In this document: positions 1 to 8,500 of the stretch, one piece after another
Layout: every line of letters begins with the position of its first letter
Position numbering within the stretch: the first letter of the stretch is position 1
NCBI RefSeq assembly: GCF_005924265.1
Contig: NZ_VCLB01000011.1
Span: 62,001 to 126,000, forward strand
DNA: 64,000 bases
Direction of reading: 5' to 3'
Source: Martelella lutilitoris
GTDB taxonomy: Bacteria; Pseudomonadota; Alphaproteobacteria; Rhizobiales; Rhizobiaceae
The notes under the pieces: model-generated
What the model saw: only the letters and a program-made list of their open reading frames with translations
The model's database searches: none
What the model was told of the DNA's origin: nothing
Program-made: the position numbers and the translations under genes

Positions 1-112
1 ACAGTTCCGCCGGATTGCCGGGAATGAGACGGATCAGGCCGAACACCGTGATCGATACGATGATCACCGTCGGTATAGCCATCGCGACGCGATGGAGGAA
101 AAATCTGAGCAT
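1..112 (-). CDS. Dpp/Opp-type ABC transporter permease, N-terminus only (cut by window edge)
   Basis: The reading frame starts at an ATG at 112 and runs off the left edge, giving 37 codons. The visible residues begin MLRFFLHRVAMAIPTVIIV and end in a segment with RLIPGNPAE. This is the usual start of DppB-type permeases: a basic residue patch, a first membrane helix, then an IPGNPA motif. A purine-rich ribosome site (AGAGGGG) precedes the ATG. It lies on the same strand as, and downstream of, the LysR gene at 279-1184, which may regulate it. The substrate cannot be inferred because the rest of the operon is outside the window. Confidence 0.75.
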   Translation of the reverse strand, partial: MLRFFLHRVAMAIPTVIIVSITVFGLIRLIPGNPAEL

Positions 113-278
113 CAGAACCCCTCTGAGCCCTGCCCTTGCGGCGGCAGGTTTGTTTATTGTCAAAAGTATGACGAAGCGAAAAAGATACCGCAACACTATG
201 ATAATCTTCATAGGAATATGCAGTCGTGCTCACCGTTCGGGGGCATGTTTCATCAGGGAAACCGGCAACGGGGACGGT

Positions 279-1184
279 CTACTCGTCCACCTGAGAGCGT
301 TCGATCTGGCGCTTCAAAGCCGCCATCAGCCCCTTCGCGGCAAGCGACATCGGTACGCCCTCGGCAGTCGCGATCCCGAAGCGCTGCGTCAGCCTGGGCT
401 CGAACGGCCGTTGCACCACGGGCAAGTGCTTGTAGAGATTGGCGTAGAAACTGCTGGCCAGCGCGATCCCCAACCCTTCGGCGGCATAGGCGCAGGCGGA
501 GGAGTTGGAATGCGTTTCGATGCGCACGTCGGCACGCACGGCCTCGTTCTGCAACAGCCGGTCGAGCATCACCCGATGGGCGCGCAGCCGGCCGAGCATG
601 ATCAGCGGTTCGCCGCGCAGATCCTCCGGCCGGATGACGTCGCGGGCAGCGAGCGGGTGGTCCCGTTGCATGACGGCCACGCTTCGCCCCTCGGCAACGA
701 TCTCGAGCCGGATGCCGGGACTGATTTCGCCCTCGTGGCGCAGGAAGCCGAAATCGATCACACGCTGGTCGATCATCCGCTGAATGGTCATGGTTGTCTC
801 GAAAAAGGTCTCGACCCTGACGCCGGGAAAACCCTCGCGATAATCCTTCAGCATGGCGGGCGCGAAATTTTCCCACATGCTGCTCGGCAGGCCGATGCGC
901 ACCGCCTCGGTTTCCGACGCCCCGGTGCGGATTTCATCGGCAAGCTGGCTGAAGCGCGCCAGGTTCAACAAAACGGTCTTCGCCTCGGCCTCCAATGTGC
1001 GCGCCTCCGGCGTCGGCACCAGCCTTCCCTTTACGCGCTGAAACAGCGTCAGATTGAGATCGGATTCCAGGTGCTGGATCATGCGACTGACGCCCGACTG
1101 GCTGAGCCCTGTGCTCTTGGCCGCACCCATCGTGGAGCCCGTCGAAAGCACCGCGCGGAAAACTTCGAGCTGTTTTATGTTCAT
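279..1184 (-). CDS. LysR-family transcriptional regulator
   Basis: A 301-residue LysR protein with an N-terminal winged helix-turn-helix (residues about 1-60, starting MNIKQLEVFRAVLSTGS and including LSQSGVSRMIQHLES) followed by a periplasmic-binding-protein-like effector domain. The start at 1184 is preferred over a longer frame from 1205 because MNIKQLEVF is the canonical LysR opening. It resembles the OccR/NocR-like group that controls amino-acid or opine uptake, but that assignment is only impressionistic. It is encoded just upstream of, and in the same direction as, the truncated permease at 1-112, so it probably controls that transporter in response to its substrate. Confidence 0.85.
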   Translation of the reverse strand: MNIKQLEVFRAVLSTGSTMGAAKSTGLSQSGVSRMIQHLESDLNLTLFQRVKGRLVPTPEARTLEAEAKTVLLNLARFSQLADEIRTGASETEAVRIGLPSSMWENFAPAMLKDYREGFPGVRVETFFETTMTIQRMIDQRVIDFGFLRHEGEISPGIRLEIVAEGRSVAVMQRDHPLAARDVIRPEDLRGEPLIMLGRLRAHRVMLDRLLQNEAVRADVRIETHSNSSACAYAAEGLGIALASSFYANLYKHLPVVQRPFEPRLTQRFGIATAEGVPMSLAAKGLMAALKRQIERSQVDE

Positions 1185-1548
1185 TGCACCCGTCGCTGCT
1201 TGCATCGCGCTACTATCGAGCGCTACGCCATCTTCTCGGTCCTGTCGCGTACCATTTCCATTGCTGGCTTAACGCGGCCACCGTCGATCTCAAGTCGTCA
1301 ATCGGTCTCTGTTATCCATTCCTTCAGGTTCCTTCGAAGAAATCAATGAAAGACCGTCTGTTCAAGACATATTGAAGCCACTTGGGTTTGCCGGGGTAAT
1401 TTCTACTTCCAGACAGATTTAACGAGGACTGAGCGCGTCTAGCGTTATGTGAACGAGACATTTCCGAATGCTGACGGATCATCGCGGACTTTGAGGAAGA
1501 ACCGTTTGAAGTGTAAGGCGACAGGCGTGCTATCGCGCCGCCGAGGCA
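1185..1548. other. Intergenic region, no gene recognised
   Basis: This stretch separates the LysR start from the decayed small gene at 1549-1893. I see no convincing coding frame, RNA gene or repeat. Short open frames here have no recognisable protein character and no clear ribosome site. Confidence 0.5.
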
Positions 1549-1893
1549 TCAAACCGGTAGGTCGGATAACCTTTCCATTCTCTCCTGTGCCGCTTCATGG
1601 TCGCGAAGCGCGACATTCAGGAATTAGATATCGCCGGCCTCTTAGCAGCCGCCAATCCGCAAGCCCGCGTTGCATGACACTTCATAGGTAGCGAGCAACG
1701 CCTGCGCATCCCCCCGTTTTTTTTCCGCCGCCACGCCAGTCTGCCAGCAACTGTCCGCATTCGCCACCGATGCACAGCCCAGAATGGTTTGTGCAGCCAT
1801 CGACATTACTGCGCTCTGCATCGGTTCGGCTGCCGAAGCGCCCGGAAGAACCGCCGCGACCATAATAAGAAAGGCCGCCAAGATTGATCGCAT
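1549..1893 (-). pseudogene. Small exported Cys-containing (Sel1-like) protein, probably inactivated by stop codons
   Basis: The frame starts at an ATG at 1893 with a good signal peptide (MRSILAAFLIMVAAVLPGAS, cleavage near ASA-AEP). A short Cys-bearing stretch follows with CASVANADSCW and YEVSCNAG, whose paired cysteines and spacing resemble Sel1/TPR-like repeats. Translation stops at TAA 1642-1644. The same frame then reads EAGDI, a second TAA (1624-1626), and continues as FLNVALRDHEAAQERMERL until TGA 1549-1551. Both stops sit where a Tyr codon (TAT or TAC) would be one base away, so I read this as a gene decayed by two point mutations. The alternative is a genuine 83-residue secreted protein ending at 1642. 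Function unknown. Confidence 0.5.
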
Positions 1894-2455
1894 TGTTTCT
1901 CCCAGCCAGCGGTTCGGTCTTGCCCGAGGATCACCCCGCGCCGCGCTATATTCCAGAGACGGCCTGCTGCTGTTCCCCATATCGCGTTTGATCGCGGTTC
2001 AGAAGCAATCTAGAATCGAAACGCAGCAGCGTTCAGCACGGCTAGGTAAACCACGACCTACTGGCACTGCCCTCTCGGCCATCGGGTTCGATCAGCATCC
2101 CGATCGGCAATATAAGCCTCAAGCATTTCGCCTTCTACCCAAAGGTCTTGAAAGGATTCGCGCCGCCGACCCCTCAATTGCCGTTGCTGTATGGTATATC
2201 CTACAGACATCCCAGCGCAGCCGAAGACGAGTTTAGGTCGATTGAGAGACTTTTGGCCAGCGCAGGAGATCGGGAATGAGCTTCGCTCTGCTTGGCAATA
2301 GTTGATAAATCACCTTTCTTTTCGAAAATCGATTCTGATTTACGAGCCGATGCGCTAGTGTTTGCAGCAGGATTTGCCTGCCCAACCCCAAGTCAGAGCA
2401 AGACGGCACTCACCGTGGGGTTACGAGCCCGCGACGACCGGCTCTATCTCAATGT
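1894..2455. other. Intergenic region, no gene recognised
   Basis: About 560 bases between the small exported-protein gene and the end of the epimerase gene. Frames in it show no known motif and mostly mirror noise from neighbouring genes. No tRNA, IS end or strong terminator was seen. Confidence 0.45.
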
Positions 2456-3343
2456 TCAAGCTGAGTAGTCTGGACGCTCAATATCGGCCACGATTCCCAC
2501 CTGCTCAGGCGTCCAGTCGAGTGTTGTCCTGGTCCATACATTCGAGGCGGGTCCGCTATTTCCGACCCATGTTGCCAGCGGACCAAAATGCTTTTCTGCT
2601 TCATCCGGGGTGAGCGACGTCGACGGCAAGCCAAGCTGGCGGCCAATCGCTTCGGCAATATAGCGGAAAGCTACGCCTTCCTCTGCAACGGCATGATAGA
2701 CTTCTCCGCGCGCGGCCCTCTCAAGTGCGAGACGATAGACGCGTGCGGCGTCCAGACGGTGGACCGACGGCCACAAATTGGCCCCGTCACCCATATAGGC
2801 GGACACGCCCTTCTCGCGCGCCACGGCCGCCAGCACGGGAACAAAACCATGGGTCTCGCCTCTGCCATGGACGGAGCGAGGGTTACGCACAACATTGGCG
2901 TGGATGCCGCGCTCGGCCAGCGCGAACGCTGTCTGCTGGGAGGCGCGCGGGAAGGCGGGCATCACTTCGGGCCGATCGGTCTCGAGCGCCTTCTCCCCCG
3001 TCATGTGCAAAAAGCCATCTGTCACGATGATGGGCCTTTCCGATCCTTCAAACACAGCGCCAAAGGTGTTGATTGCGGCCGTGTCCTCGGCGGCCAGCGC
3101 GCCAATGCGCGATATGTCGAGACCGAAAGCCGTATGAATGACGCCGTCAGCATTTTCAGCCGCTGCGCGCAGCACGTCGAGATCGGCGAGCGAGCCGATC
3201 ACTGGCGTAACGCCCGCAGCCTGAAGCGCCGCCGCCTTGTCCGCCGAACGCGCGAGCCCCACCACGCTATGACCCGCTTGAAGCAATTCCCGGGTCACCA
3301 CCGAGCCGATCCAACCGCCAGCCCCTGTCAAAAACACACGCAT
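2456..3343 (-). CDS. NAD(P)-dependent epimerase / extended or atypical SDR
   Basis: A 295-residue Rossmann-fold protein. The N-terminus MRVFLTGAGGWIGSVV carries the GxxGxxG nucleotide-binding motif (TGAGGWIG). The usual YxxxK pair is not obvious, as in many atypical SDRs of the NAD-dependent epimerase/dehydratase group. It is divergent from the TetR gene at 3437, and two near-identical palindromes lie between the two starts. The TetR protein therefore very likely represses this gene as well as itself, and the enzyme probably handles, or is induced by, a small toxic ligand. Substrate unknown. Confidence 0.8.
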   Translation of the reverse strand: MRVFLTGAGGWIGSVVTRELLQAGHSVVGLARSADKAAALQAAGVTPVIGSLADLDVLRAAAENADGVIHTAFGLDISRIGALAAEDTAAINTFGAVFEGSERPIIVTDGFLHMTGEKALETDRPEVMPAFPRASQQTAFALAERGIHANVVRNPRSVHGRGETHGFVPVLAAVAREKGVSAYMGDGANLWPSVHRLDAARVYRLALERAARGEVYHAVAEEGVAFRYIAEAIGRQLGLPSTSLTPDEAEKHFGPLATWVGNSGPASNVWTRTTLDWTPEQVGIVADIERPDYSA

Positions 3344-3386
3344 CTCAAACTCCTTGCCGGTCTACGCCATGGTTTGCTATAGATCC

Positions 3387-3425
3387 TGTCAGTCACTGAC
3401 ATAGACCTGATGTCAGTGACTGACA
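3387..3425. promoter_or_regulatory. Paired TetR operator palindromes
   Basis: Two 15-bp palindromes of the form TGTCAGT-S-ACTGACA occur at 3387-3401 and 3411-3425. They differ only in the central base (C versus G), and their centres are 24 bp apart. They lie between the divergent epimerase and TetR genes, where an autoregulatory TetR protein would bind. The TetR start codon at 3437 follows the second site directly. Confidence 0.75.
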
Positions 3426-3436
3426 AGGGGGTGCTT

Positions 3437-3991
3437 ATGACAAAAATGAAAGGCGATGCACGGGTTCGCCTCCAGCAAGCCGCATTGGCGCTGTTTCGCG
3501 AGCATGGCTACGAACGGACGACGGCCGCCGAGATAGCGGCGCGTGCCGGCCTGACGGAACGCACGTTTTTCCGCCATTTCCCTGACAAACGCGAAGTGCT
3601 GTTCGATGGCGAAGCGATCCTGCGCAAAGCCTTGACCGCCTCGATCCGCGATGCGCCGACCGAAGCTCGTCCGCTCGACGTGCTGTTTCGCGCGTTCCGG
3701 TCGGTCACGCCCCTGCTTGAGGCAAACCGCCCGTTCTCCGAGCCCCGGCAGGAAGTCATCGCGGCGACGCCAGCCCTCCACGAACGCGAATTGTCCAAGA
3801 TGGAAGCGCTCGCTGAGGCCCTGGCAACGTCTTTGAAAGAGAGGAACGTGCCAGACCGCCAGGCCATCTTGGCAGCGCGCGCCGGCATGGCAGCCTTCGT
3901 CGATGCGACCGTATCATGGATCGAGGATCCTGGCATGACGCTCGGCGAACGCATCGACATTGCCGAGCGCGACCTAAAGGCCGTGTTGTAG
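3437..3991 (+). CDS. TetR/AcrR-family transcriptional regulator
   Basis: A 184-residue TetR protein. The helix-turn-helix lies near the N-terminus (TTAAEIAARAGLTERTFFRH, followed by FPDKREVLF), and the rest is a helical ligand-binding domain. I chose the ATG at 3437, preceded by AAGGGGG, rather than the upstream frame start at 3410, because the latter would lie across the operator palindromes. It is divergent from the epimerase gene and probably represses both promoters. The ligand is unknown. Confidence 0.85.
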   Translation: MTKMKGDARVRLQQAALALFREHGYERTTAAEIAARAGLTERTFFRHFPDKREVLFDGEAILRKALTASIRDAPTEARPLDVLFRAFRSVTPLLEANRPFSEPRQEVIAATPALHERELSKMEALAEALATSLKERNVPDRQAILAARAGMAAFVDATVSWIEDPGMTLGERIDIAERDLKAVL

Positions 3992-4254
3992 GGTCTCGAT
4001 GGATTGCACTGGGGCGGCCTGCCTCCGCCCTCGGTGCCTGTTACCGGAACGAGACGCCACGTTTTTCGGCACTGTAGATTTACTCTTAAAGCTGGGACTC
4101 GGGCAGCCTCTGGTAGCTGCCACGCCTTTCGTTCTGACATGCACGGACGCCCGCGCGCCGAAGAGGGACATGCCGCACTCGTTAGAGGCGGAGCAGCGGG
4201 TCGGCCGAGTCTTACCTCGGCCTCACAGAGATCAGCGTTTGAAGCGCGGCGCCC

Positions 4255-4674
4255 TCATCGCTGTTCGAACAATTCCACAAGCATGCCCTCGTTGTCGTGG
4301 ATGAAGGCAAACCGCGATCCGCTGCCGTCAGGAACCTCGCGAGGCGGGGAGACGATCTTTACATGCCGGCCCTGCAGATCGGCCACCGCTTCTTCGAGAT
4401 CGGCAACCGCAAGCGCGATATGTCCGATCCCGCCGATGCGCAGGTTTGTGTCGGGCTGGCGTCGTTCATCCGTCATCGGGGCAGCCTCGTCGTTCTGAAA
4501 GAGCTCGAGCCGAATATCGCCGCGACCGATAAAGGCCGCTCTTACCCCGGGCCAGCCGTAGCTGGAGAGCAGCTCGAAACCGAGCGTTTCCCGATACCAG
4601 GCGATGCTCGCATCGAGGTTTGTCACGGTGGCGCCGACATGGTGAAGGCCAGAAAGGGCAATGGGCTGTGGCAT
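4255..4674 (-). CDS. VOC (glyoxalase/bleomycin-resistance/dioxygenase) family protein
   Basis: A 139-residue single-chain VOC protein with two beta-alpha-beta-beta-beta modules. The first begins GLHHVGATVTNLDASIAWYR and the second IGHIALAVADLEEAVADLQ. The C-terminus has the usual metal-ligand Glu context (GMLVELFEQR). The ATG at 4674, with GGAGATC upstream, is preferred to a longer frame from 4806. It lies just downstream of the decayed NmrA-like gene on the same strand and may have been its operon partner. Likely a lyase, isomerase or dioxygenase acting on a small molecule; substrate unknown. Confidence 0.75.
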   Translation of the reverse strand: MPQPIALSGLHHVGATVTNLDASIAWYRETLGFELLSSYGWPGVRAAFIGRGDIRLELFQNDEAAPMTDERRQPDTNLRIGGIGHIALAVADLEEAVADLQGRHVKIVSPPREVPDGSGSRFAFIHDNEGMLVELFEQR

Positions 4675-4818
4675 ATTTATGATCTCCAGGTTCGTAAGTG
4701 TGTCCGTCGTTGGACGAGGATCTTCCGGGCCGTTGACTTGCCCGAGAAGGAGTGTCGTTGCGAAAGGTATAACCGAGGCAACCCGCCCGTTTTCGAGCCG
4801 GAACACCCCAAGCGCGCC

Positions 4819-5390
4819 TCAGATTGTTGCATTTGCCAGCACGTCTCGCATCGACACCGGATCGCGCCCGAGAAGGCTGGTAAGGGTCGGGTCGGGGCGG
4901 TCGAATTCGCCCGCGCGCGCCGCACGAAAATAGCCCAGCATGACGGCAATCGCGCCCTCAGGCAGGCCGTTCTGCCGCGCACTGCGCGCATTCTCTTCCT
5001 CAGACACCACCTTCCTCGCAGCATCCCGTCCGGTCTTCTCGGAGGCGAGCCGGGCGAGATCTGCAAGGTCGAGGGACTCGCTTCCGGTCAGCGGAGGCGT
5101 GGCGCCGTCGATCACCTCCTGCCCCGCGAGCAAACGGGCACCGGCCTCGGCCAGGTCTTGATGCGTCGTCCAGGCGACGCCGAGAGCTGGCTCGTATAAG
5201 GCAGGCGTTCGATGAGATCATCAGAACACGCTCCGCACCCTCCCATGCATGACGCAGGCTGGCGGCGGCGGCGTAACTGCCGCGCCGGGTCGCGCGTGCT
5301 GATGCCGATCCGATCGACCGGCACGAATGTTTTGAGGTAGTCCACGACCCAACGGCCGAGCTGTCCGGTCGCGCCGGTAACGACAAGCGT
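4819..5390 (-). pseudogene. NmrA/QorB-like NAD(P)-binding oxidoreductase, degraded
   Basis: Three pieces of one protein lie in three frames. The N-terminal piece reads LVVTGATGQLGRWVVDYL, followed by VDRIGISTRDPARQ (frame of 5390). The middle piece is AAAASLRHAWEGAERVLMIS in a second frame. The C-terminal piece runs from LGVAWTTHQDLAEAGARLL to MRDVLANATI in a third frame. Together they span about 190 codons, against roughly 285-300 for the family, so there are at least two frameshifts and an internal deletion. The expected start codon, spaced correctly after AAGGAG, reads ACG (5388-5390) instead of ATG. It is divergent from the LysR gene at 5505, its likely former regulator. Confidence 0.75.
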
Positions 5391-5504
5391 GGCTTTCTCC
5401 TTGATGCAAAGGCGGGGGTCGGATGATCCGACTCCGCCTTGGCAGGGGTTTATCTGTTCTTTTTGCCGGTGACTAACCTGCGATTTTCGAATACGCTGTT
5501 CTCC

Positions 5505-6410
5505 ATGAAGAACAATGAATCTCTAGACGATCTTGCGATCTTCCATACTGTCGTCCGCGAGGGGGGCTTTCGCGCCGCCGCCCGAAGGCTTGGTCTTGCG
5601 CCCTCCAAGGTGAGCGCCACGGTCGCGCGGATGGAGGAGGCGCTCGGGGTGCCCCTGCTGCGCCGCACCACGCGCAGCATGGCCACGACAGAAGTCGGCA
5701 ACGCGCTGGCCGAACGGATCGGCCCCCTCCTTGCCGGGCTCGACGCGGCCCGCGCCGAAGCGGCGGAGACCGCAGACCAGGTGCGCGGACGGCTCAAGCT
5801 GAACGTTCCGGGCGCCGTCATGCCCGACGTGCTTCCGCCGCTTTTCGCTGTTTTCCACGCCCGCCACCCGGAGGTGGAGGTCGAAATCGTGGTGGAGAAT
5901 GGCATTGTCGACATCGTGGAAGCCGGATGCGACGCAGGCATCCGCTACGACGATGTGCTGGCGCAGGACATGGTGTCGATTCCGATCGGGCCGCGCACGC
6001 AGCAGGTCGCGCTCGCGGCCTCGCCGGATTACCTCGCCGCGCGCGGGGCGCCCGCAGCGCCTCGGGACCTGATCGAACACCAGGCGATCCGCTACCGCTT
6101 GCCGGGCGGCCCGCTCCTGCCCTGGCAACTGGTGGAGGACGGCCGGACGATCACGGTAGAGCCGATCCCGCGTCTTATCCTCGGGGTCAACGCGATCGAC
6201 ACGGGCCTCGGTTTCGCGCGCGCCGGCATCGGCATCATCGCGACCTTCCGCAACTGGCTGGAGGAGGATCTTGCGAACGGAGATCTGGTGCCGGTTCTCC
6301 CCGAAAGGTGGCCCGCCCGCACCGGGCCCCGCCTCTACTACCCAAGCCGCCACGCTCCGCGGCCCCTGCGTGCCTTCATTCAGGTGTGCCAGGATACCCA
6401 TGAGGGATGA
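5505..6410 (+). CDS. LysR-family transcriptional regulator
   Basis: A 301-residue LysR protein of the type commonly found divergent from short-chain or NmrA-type oxidoreductases. The N-terminal HTH (DLAIFHTVVREGGFRAAARR, then LGLAPSKVSATVARME) is followed by an effector domain with GRLKLNVPGAVMPDVLPP. The ATG at 5505 is chosen because it leads straight into the HTH; the frame is open further upstream to 5439. Its presumed target, the NmrA-like gene at 4819-5390, is inactivated, so this regulator may now be an orphan or act elsewhere. Confidence 0.85.
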   Translation: MKNNESLDDLAIFHTVVREGGFRAAARRLGLAPSKVSATVARMEEALGVPLLRRTTRSMATTEVGNALAERIGPLLAGLDAARAEAAETADQVRGRLKLNVPGAVMPDVLPPLFAVFHARHPEVEVEIVVENGIVDIVEAGCDAGIRYDDVLAQDMVSIPIGPRTQQVALAASPDYLAARGAPAAPRDLIEHQAIRYRLPGGPLLPWQLVEDGRTITVEPIPRLILGVNAIDTGLGFARAGIGIIATFRNWLEEDLANGDLVPVLPERWPARTGPRLYYPSRHAPRPLRAFIQVCQDTHEG

Positions 6411-6985
6411 GCAAAAGTAGAGACGGACCCCTTAGAATACAAAGACCAAGGATATCGAGAGCGGGTTCGTCTGCCATATCCGATGCGCATTGATTGCACG
6501 GACCAGACTATTCGCCCGAACAAGTCCCGCAGCACCCCACGACTGCCAAGCCCGCTTTCCAGCGTTGGTCCCCGTCGGCTCGCTGGTGCAGCGAAGGCCG
6601 GCTTCCCGCCTATTGCGCAAATTTGCGGTGCACAGAATGAACGTCGGCGATCGGGACAAGTCCACATTGCTTCGAACGTCCAATGAGACGCAAACCTGCC
6701 TTTAAAACACCCGCTGAACCTCAGCTCCATATCCCGTTCCGGTGGGCAGCTTCAGGTCTTGAAGGGACAAGAACCTTCAACCGGTTCATCCAGGCTATGT
6801 TCCAGCGGAGAAATGCCGAACTGCCGCACAAAACCTCGCCGAGCACCAAGGAAGACCCAATAGTGTCTCATTCGAAGCGCGAAACCGAAGCGCGGGACGC
6901 AACCATCCATTCGCAGGCGCGACGGCGTTGCGCCCGGTTCTCTGCCGCAAAGGCTTGTCGATCCGGTTTGATCTTTGACCCTCGA
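6411..6985. other. Intergenic region, no gene recognised
   Basis: About 575 bases between the LysR stop and the end of matB. Several overlapping frames exist on both strands, but none shows a domain, a start with a ribosome site, or consistent codon use. I see no IS ends. Confidence 0.4.
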
Positions 6986-8500
6986 TTAACCCGAAACGAA
7001 GCGGTTTTTGTAGGCCGCGCGCAAGGCCGCCTTCTGGACCTTGCCCATGGTATTGCGGGGGAGTTGGTCAAGTATGATGAGGTCGCGCGGCTGCTTGAAG
7101 CGGGCGAGCTGGCTTGCCGCAACGTCGCTGATTGCCGCGATATCCGGCCTGGCGTCGCCCCTTGCGACGATGAAGCCCAGCACCGCCTCGCCGAAATCGG
7201 GATGCGGGACGCCGACAACGGCGCTTTCCAGCACGCCCGGCTGTTCGTCGAGCAGGAGTTCGATCTCACGCGGATAGATGTTGAGACCACCCGAAATGAT
7301 CAGGTCCTTGGCGCGTCCGACGATGTGCACATAACCATCATCGTCGATCTTGCCGAGATCGCCGGTGATGAAGAAACCGTTTTCGCGCAATTCTGCCCTG
7401 GTCTTTTCGGGCATGCCCCAATAGCCCTGGAACACGTTGGGGCCGCGCACCTCAATCATGCCCGTCTCTCCCTGTTTCAAGGGCGCGCCGGTATCCGGAT
7501 CGGTGATCAGGAGGTCGACTCCCGGCAACGGAAAGCCGACAGTCCCGGCCCGACGCTCGCCGTCATAGGGGTTGGAGGTCGACATGTTTGTCTCGGTCAT
7601 TCCGTAGCGCTCGAGAATGCGGTGGCCGGTGCGCTCTTCGAATTCGATGTGCGTCTCGGCGAGAAGCGGCGCCGAGCCGGAGACGAACAGGCGCATATGG
7701 CCGACGAGCGCGCGCGTGAAGCTTCTGTCGCCCAGAAGGCGGGTGTAGAAGGTGGGTACGCCCATCAGCACCGAGGCCTGCGGCAGTAGCCGGAGCATCG
7801 CGCCGAGATCGAACTTCGGCAGGAAGATCATCGACGAGCGGGCGACGAGCGTGACATTGCAGGCGACGAACAGCCCGTGGGTGTGGAAAATCGGAAGCGC
7901 GTGCAACAACACGTCATTGCTGTTGAAACGCCACAGATCGGCAAGCGCGCGGGCATTGGAGATGAGGTTCGAATGGCTCAGCATGGCGCCCTTGGAGCGG
8001 CCCGTCGTGCCCGAGGTGTAAAGCAGCGCCGCAAGATCGCTTTCTTCCCGGTCAACGACAGCGATCTCAGATGAATGCCCAGCAGCCTTTTCCGAAAGGC
8101 TTCCCGCTCCATTTGCATCGAGCGTCAGCATCACCCGTCCCTCGCCCAAAAGCGCCTGCAATTGAGGCCCCATGGCGGGATCGCAGACGACGCCGCGCGC
8201 GCCGCTGTCGGTGATGAAATATTCAAGCTCGGAGAGCGTATAGGCCGTATTCAGCGGCAGAAGAACGACGCCCGCCATCACGCAGGCTGCATAAAGCGCC
8301 AGCGCCTGGGGCGTCTTTTCCACCTGGACCGCAAGACGGTCGCCGGCAACGAGACCCTCTGCGATCAAAACATTGGCCTGTCGCGCGGCAAGCGCATGGA
8401 AGTCGCGATAGGTCAGCACCGCCCCGCCAGCGTCGGTGAGAAAGGGACGATCGCTGTCCCGGCCGGAAGCAAAAAGTGTGTCGTAAAGTGGGTTAGGCAT
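6986..8500 (-). CDS. matB: Malonyl-CoA synthetase (AMP-forming acyl-CoA ligase)
   Basis: A 504-residue ANL-superfamily ligase that activates malonate with ATP and CoA to malonyl-CoA in the cytosol. Visible motifs in order: LLYTSGTTGRSKGAMLSHSN (P-loop-like A3 motif), RYGMTETNMSTSNP (A5), TGDLGKIDDDGYVHIVGRAK (A7/A8), GLNIYPREIE and the catalytic-Lys end PRNTMGKVQK. The MTETNMS...ERRAGTVG context is typical of MatB. The start at 8500 overlaps the end of the malonyl-CoA decarboxylase gene by 8 bp, which indicates translational coupling. It is the last gene of the run that starts at the binding protein at 15912. Confidence 0.88.
   Translation of the reverse strand: MPNPLYDTLFASGRDSDRPFLTDAGGAVLTYRDFHALAARQANVLIAEGLVAGDRLAVQVEKTPQALALYAACVMAGVVLLPLNTAYTLSELEYFITDSGARGVVCDPAMGPQLQALLGEGRVMLTLDANGAGSLSEKAAGHSSEIAVVDREESDLAALLYTSGTTGRSKGAMLSHSNLISNARALADLWRFNSNDVLLHALPIFHTHGLFVACNVTLVARSSMIFLPKFDLGAMLRLLPQASVLMGVPTFYTRLLGDRSFTRALVGHMRLFVSGSAPLLAETHIEFEERTGHRILERYGMTETNMSTSNPYDGERRAGTVGFPLPGVDLLITDPDTGAPLKQGETGMIEVRGPNVFQGYWGMPEKTRAELRENGFFITGDLGKIDDDGYVHIVGRAKDLIISGGLNIYPREIELLLDEQPGVLESAVVGVPHPDFGEAVLGFIVARGDARPDIAAISDVAASQLARFKQPRDLIILDQLPRNTMGKVQKAALRAAYKNRFVSG

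Noticed and set aside
15-1349. Long plus-strand frame of 444 codons
   Set aside because: It is antisense to the LysR gene at 279-1184, which has a clear domain structure; the plus frame has no recognisable motifs.
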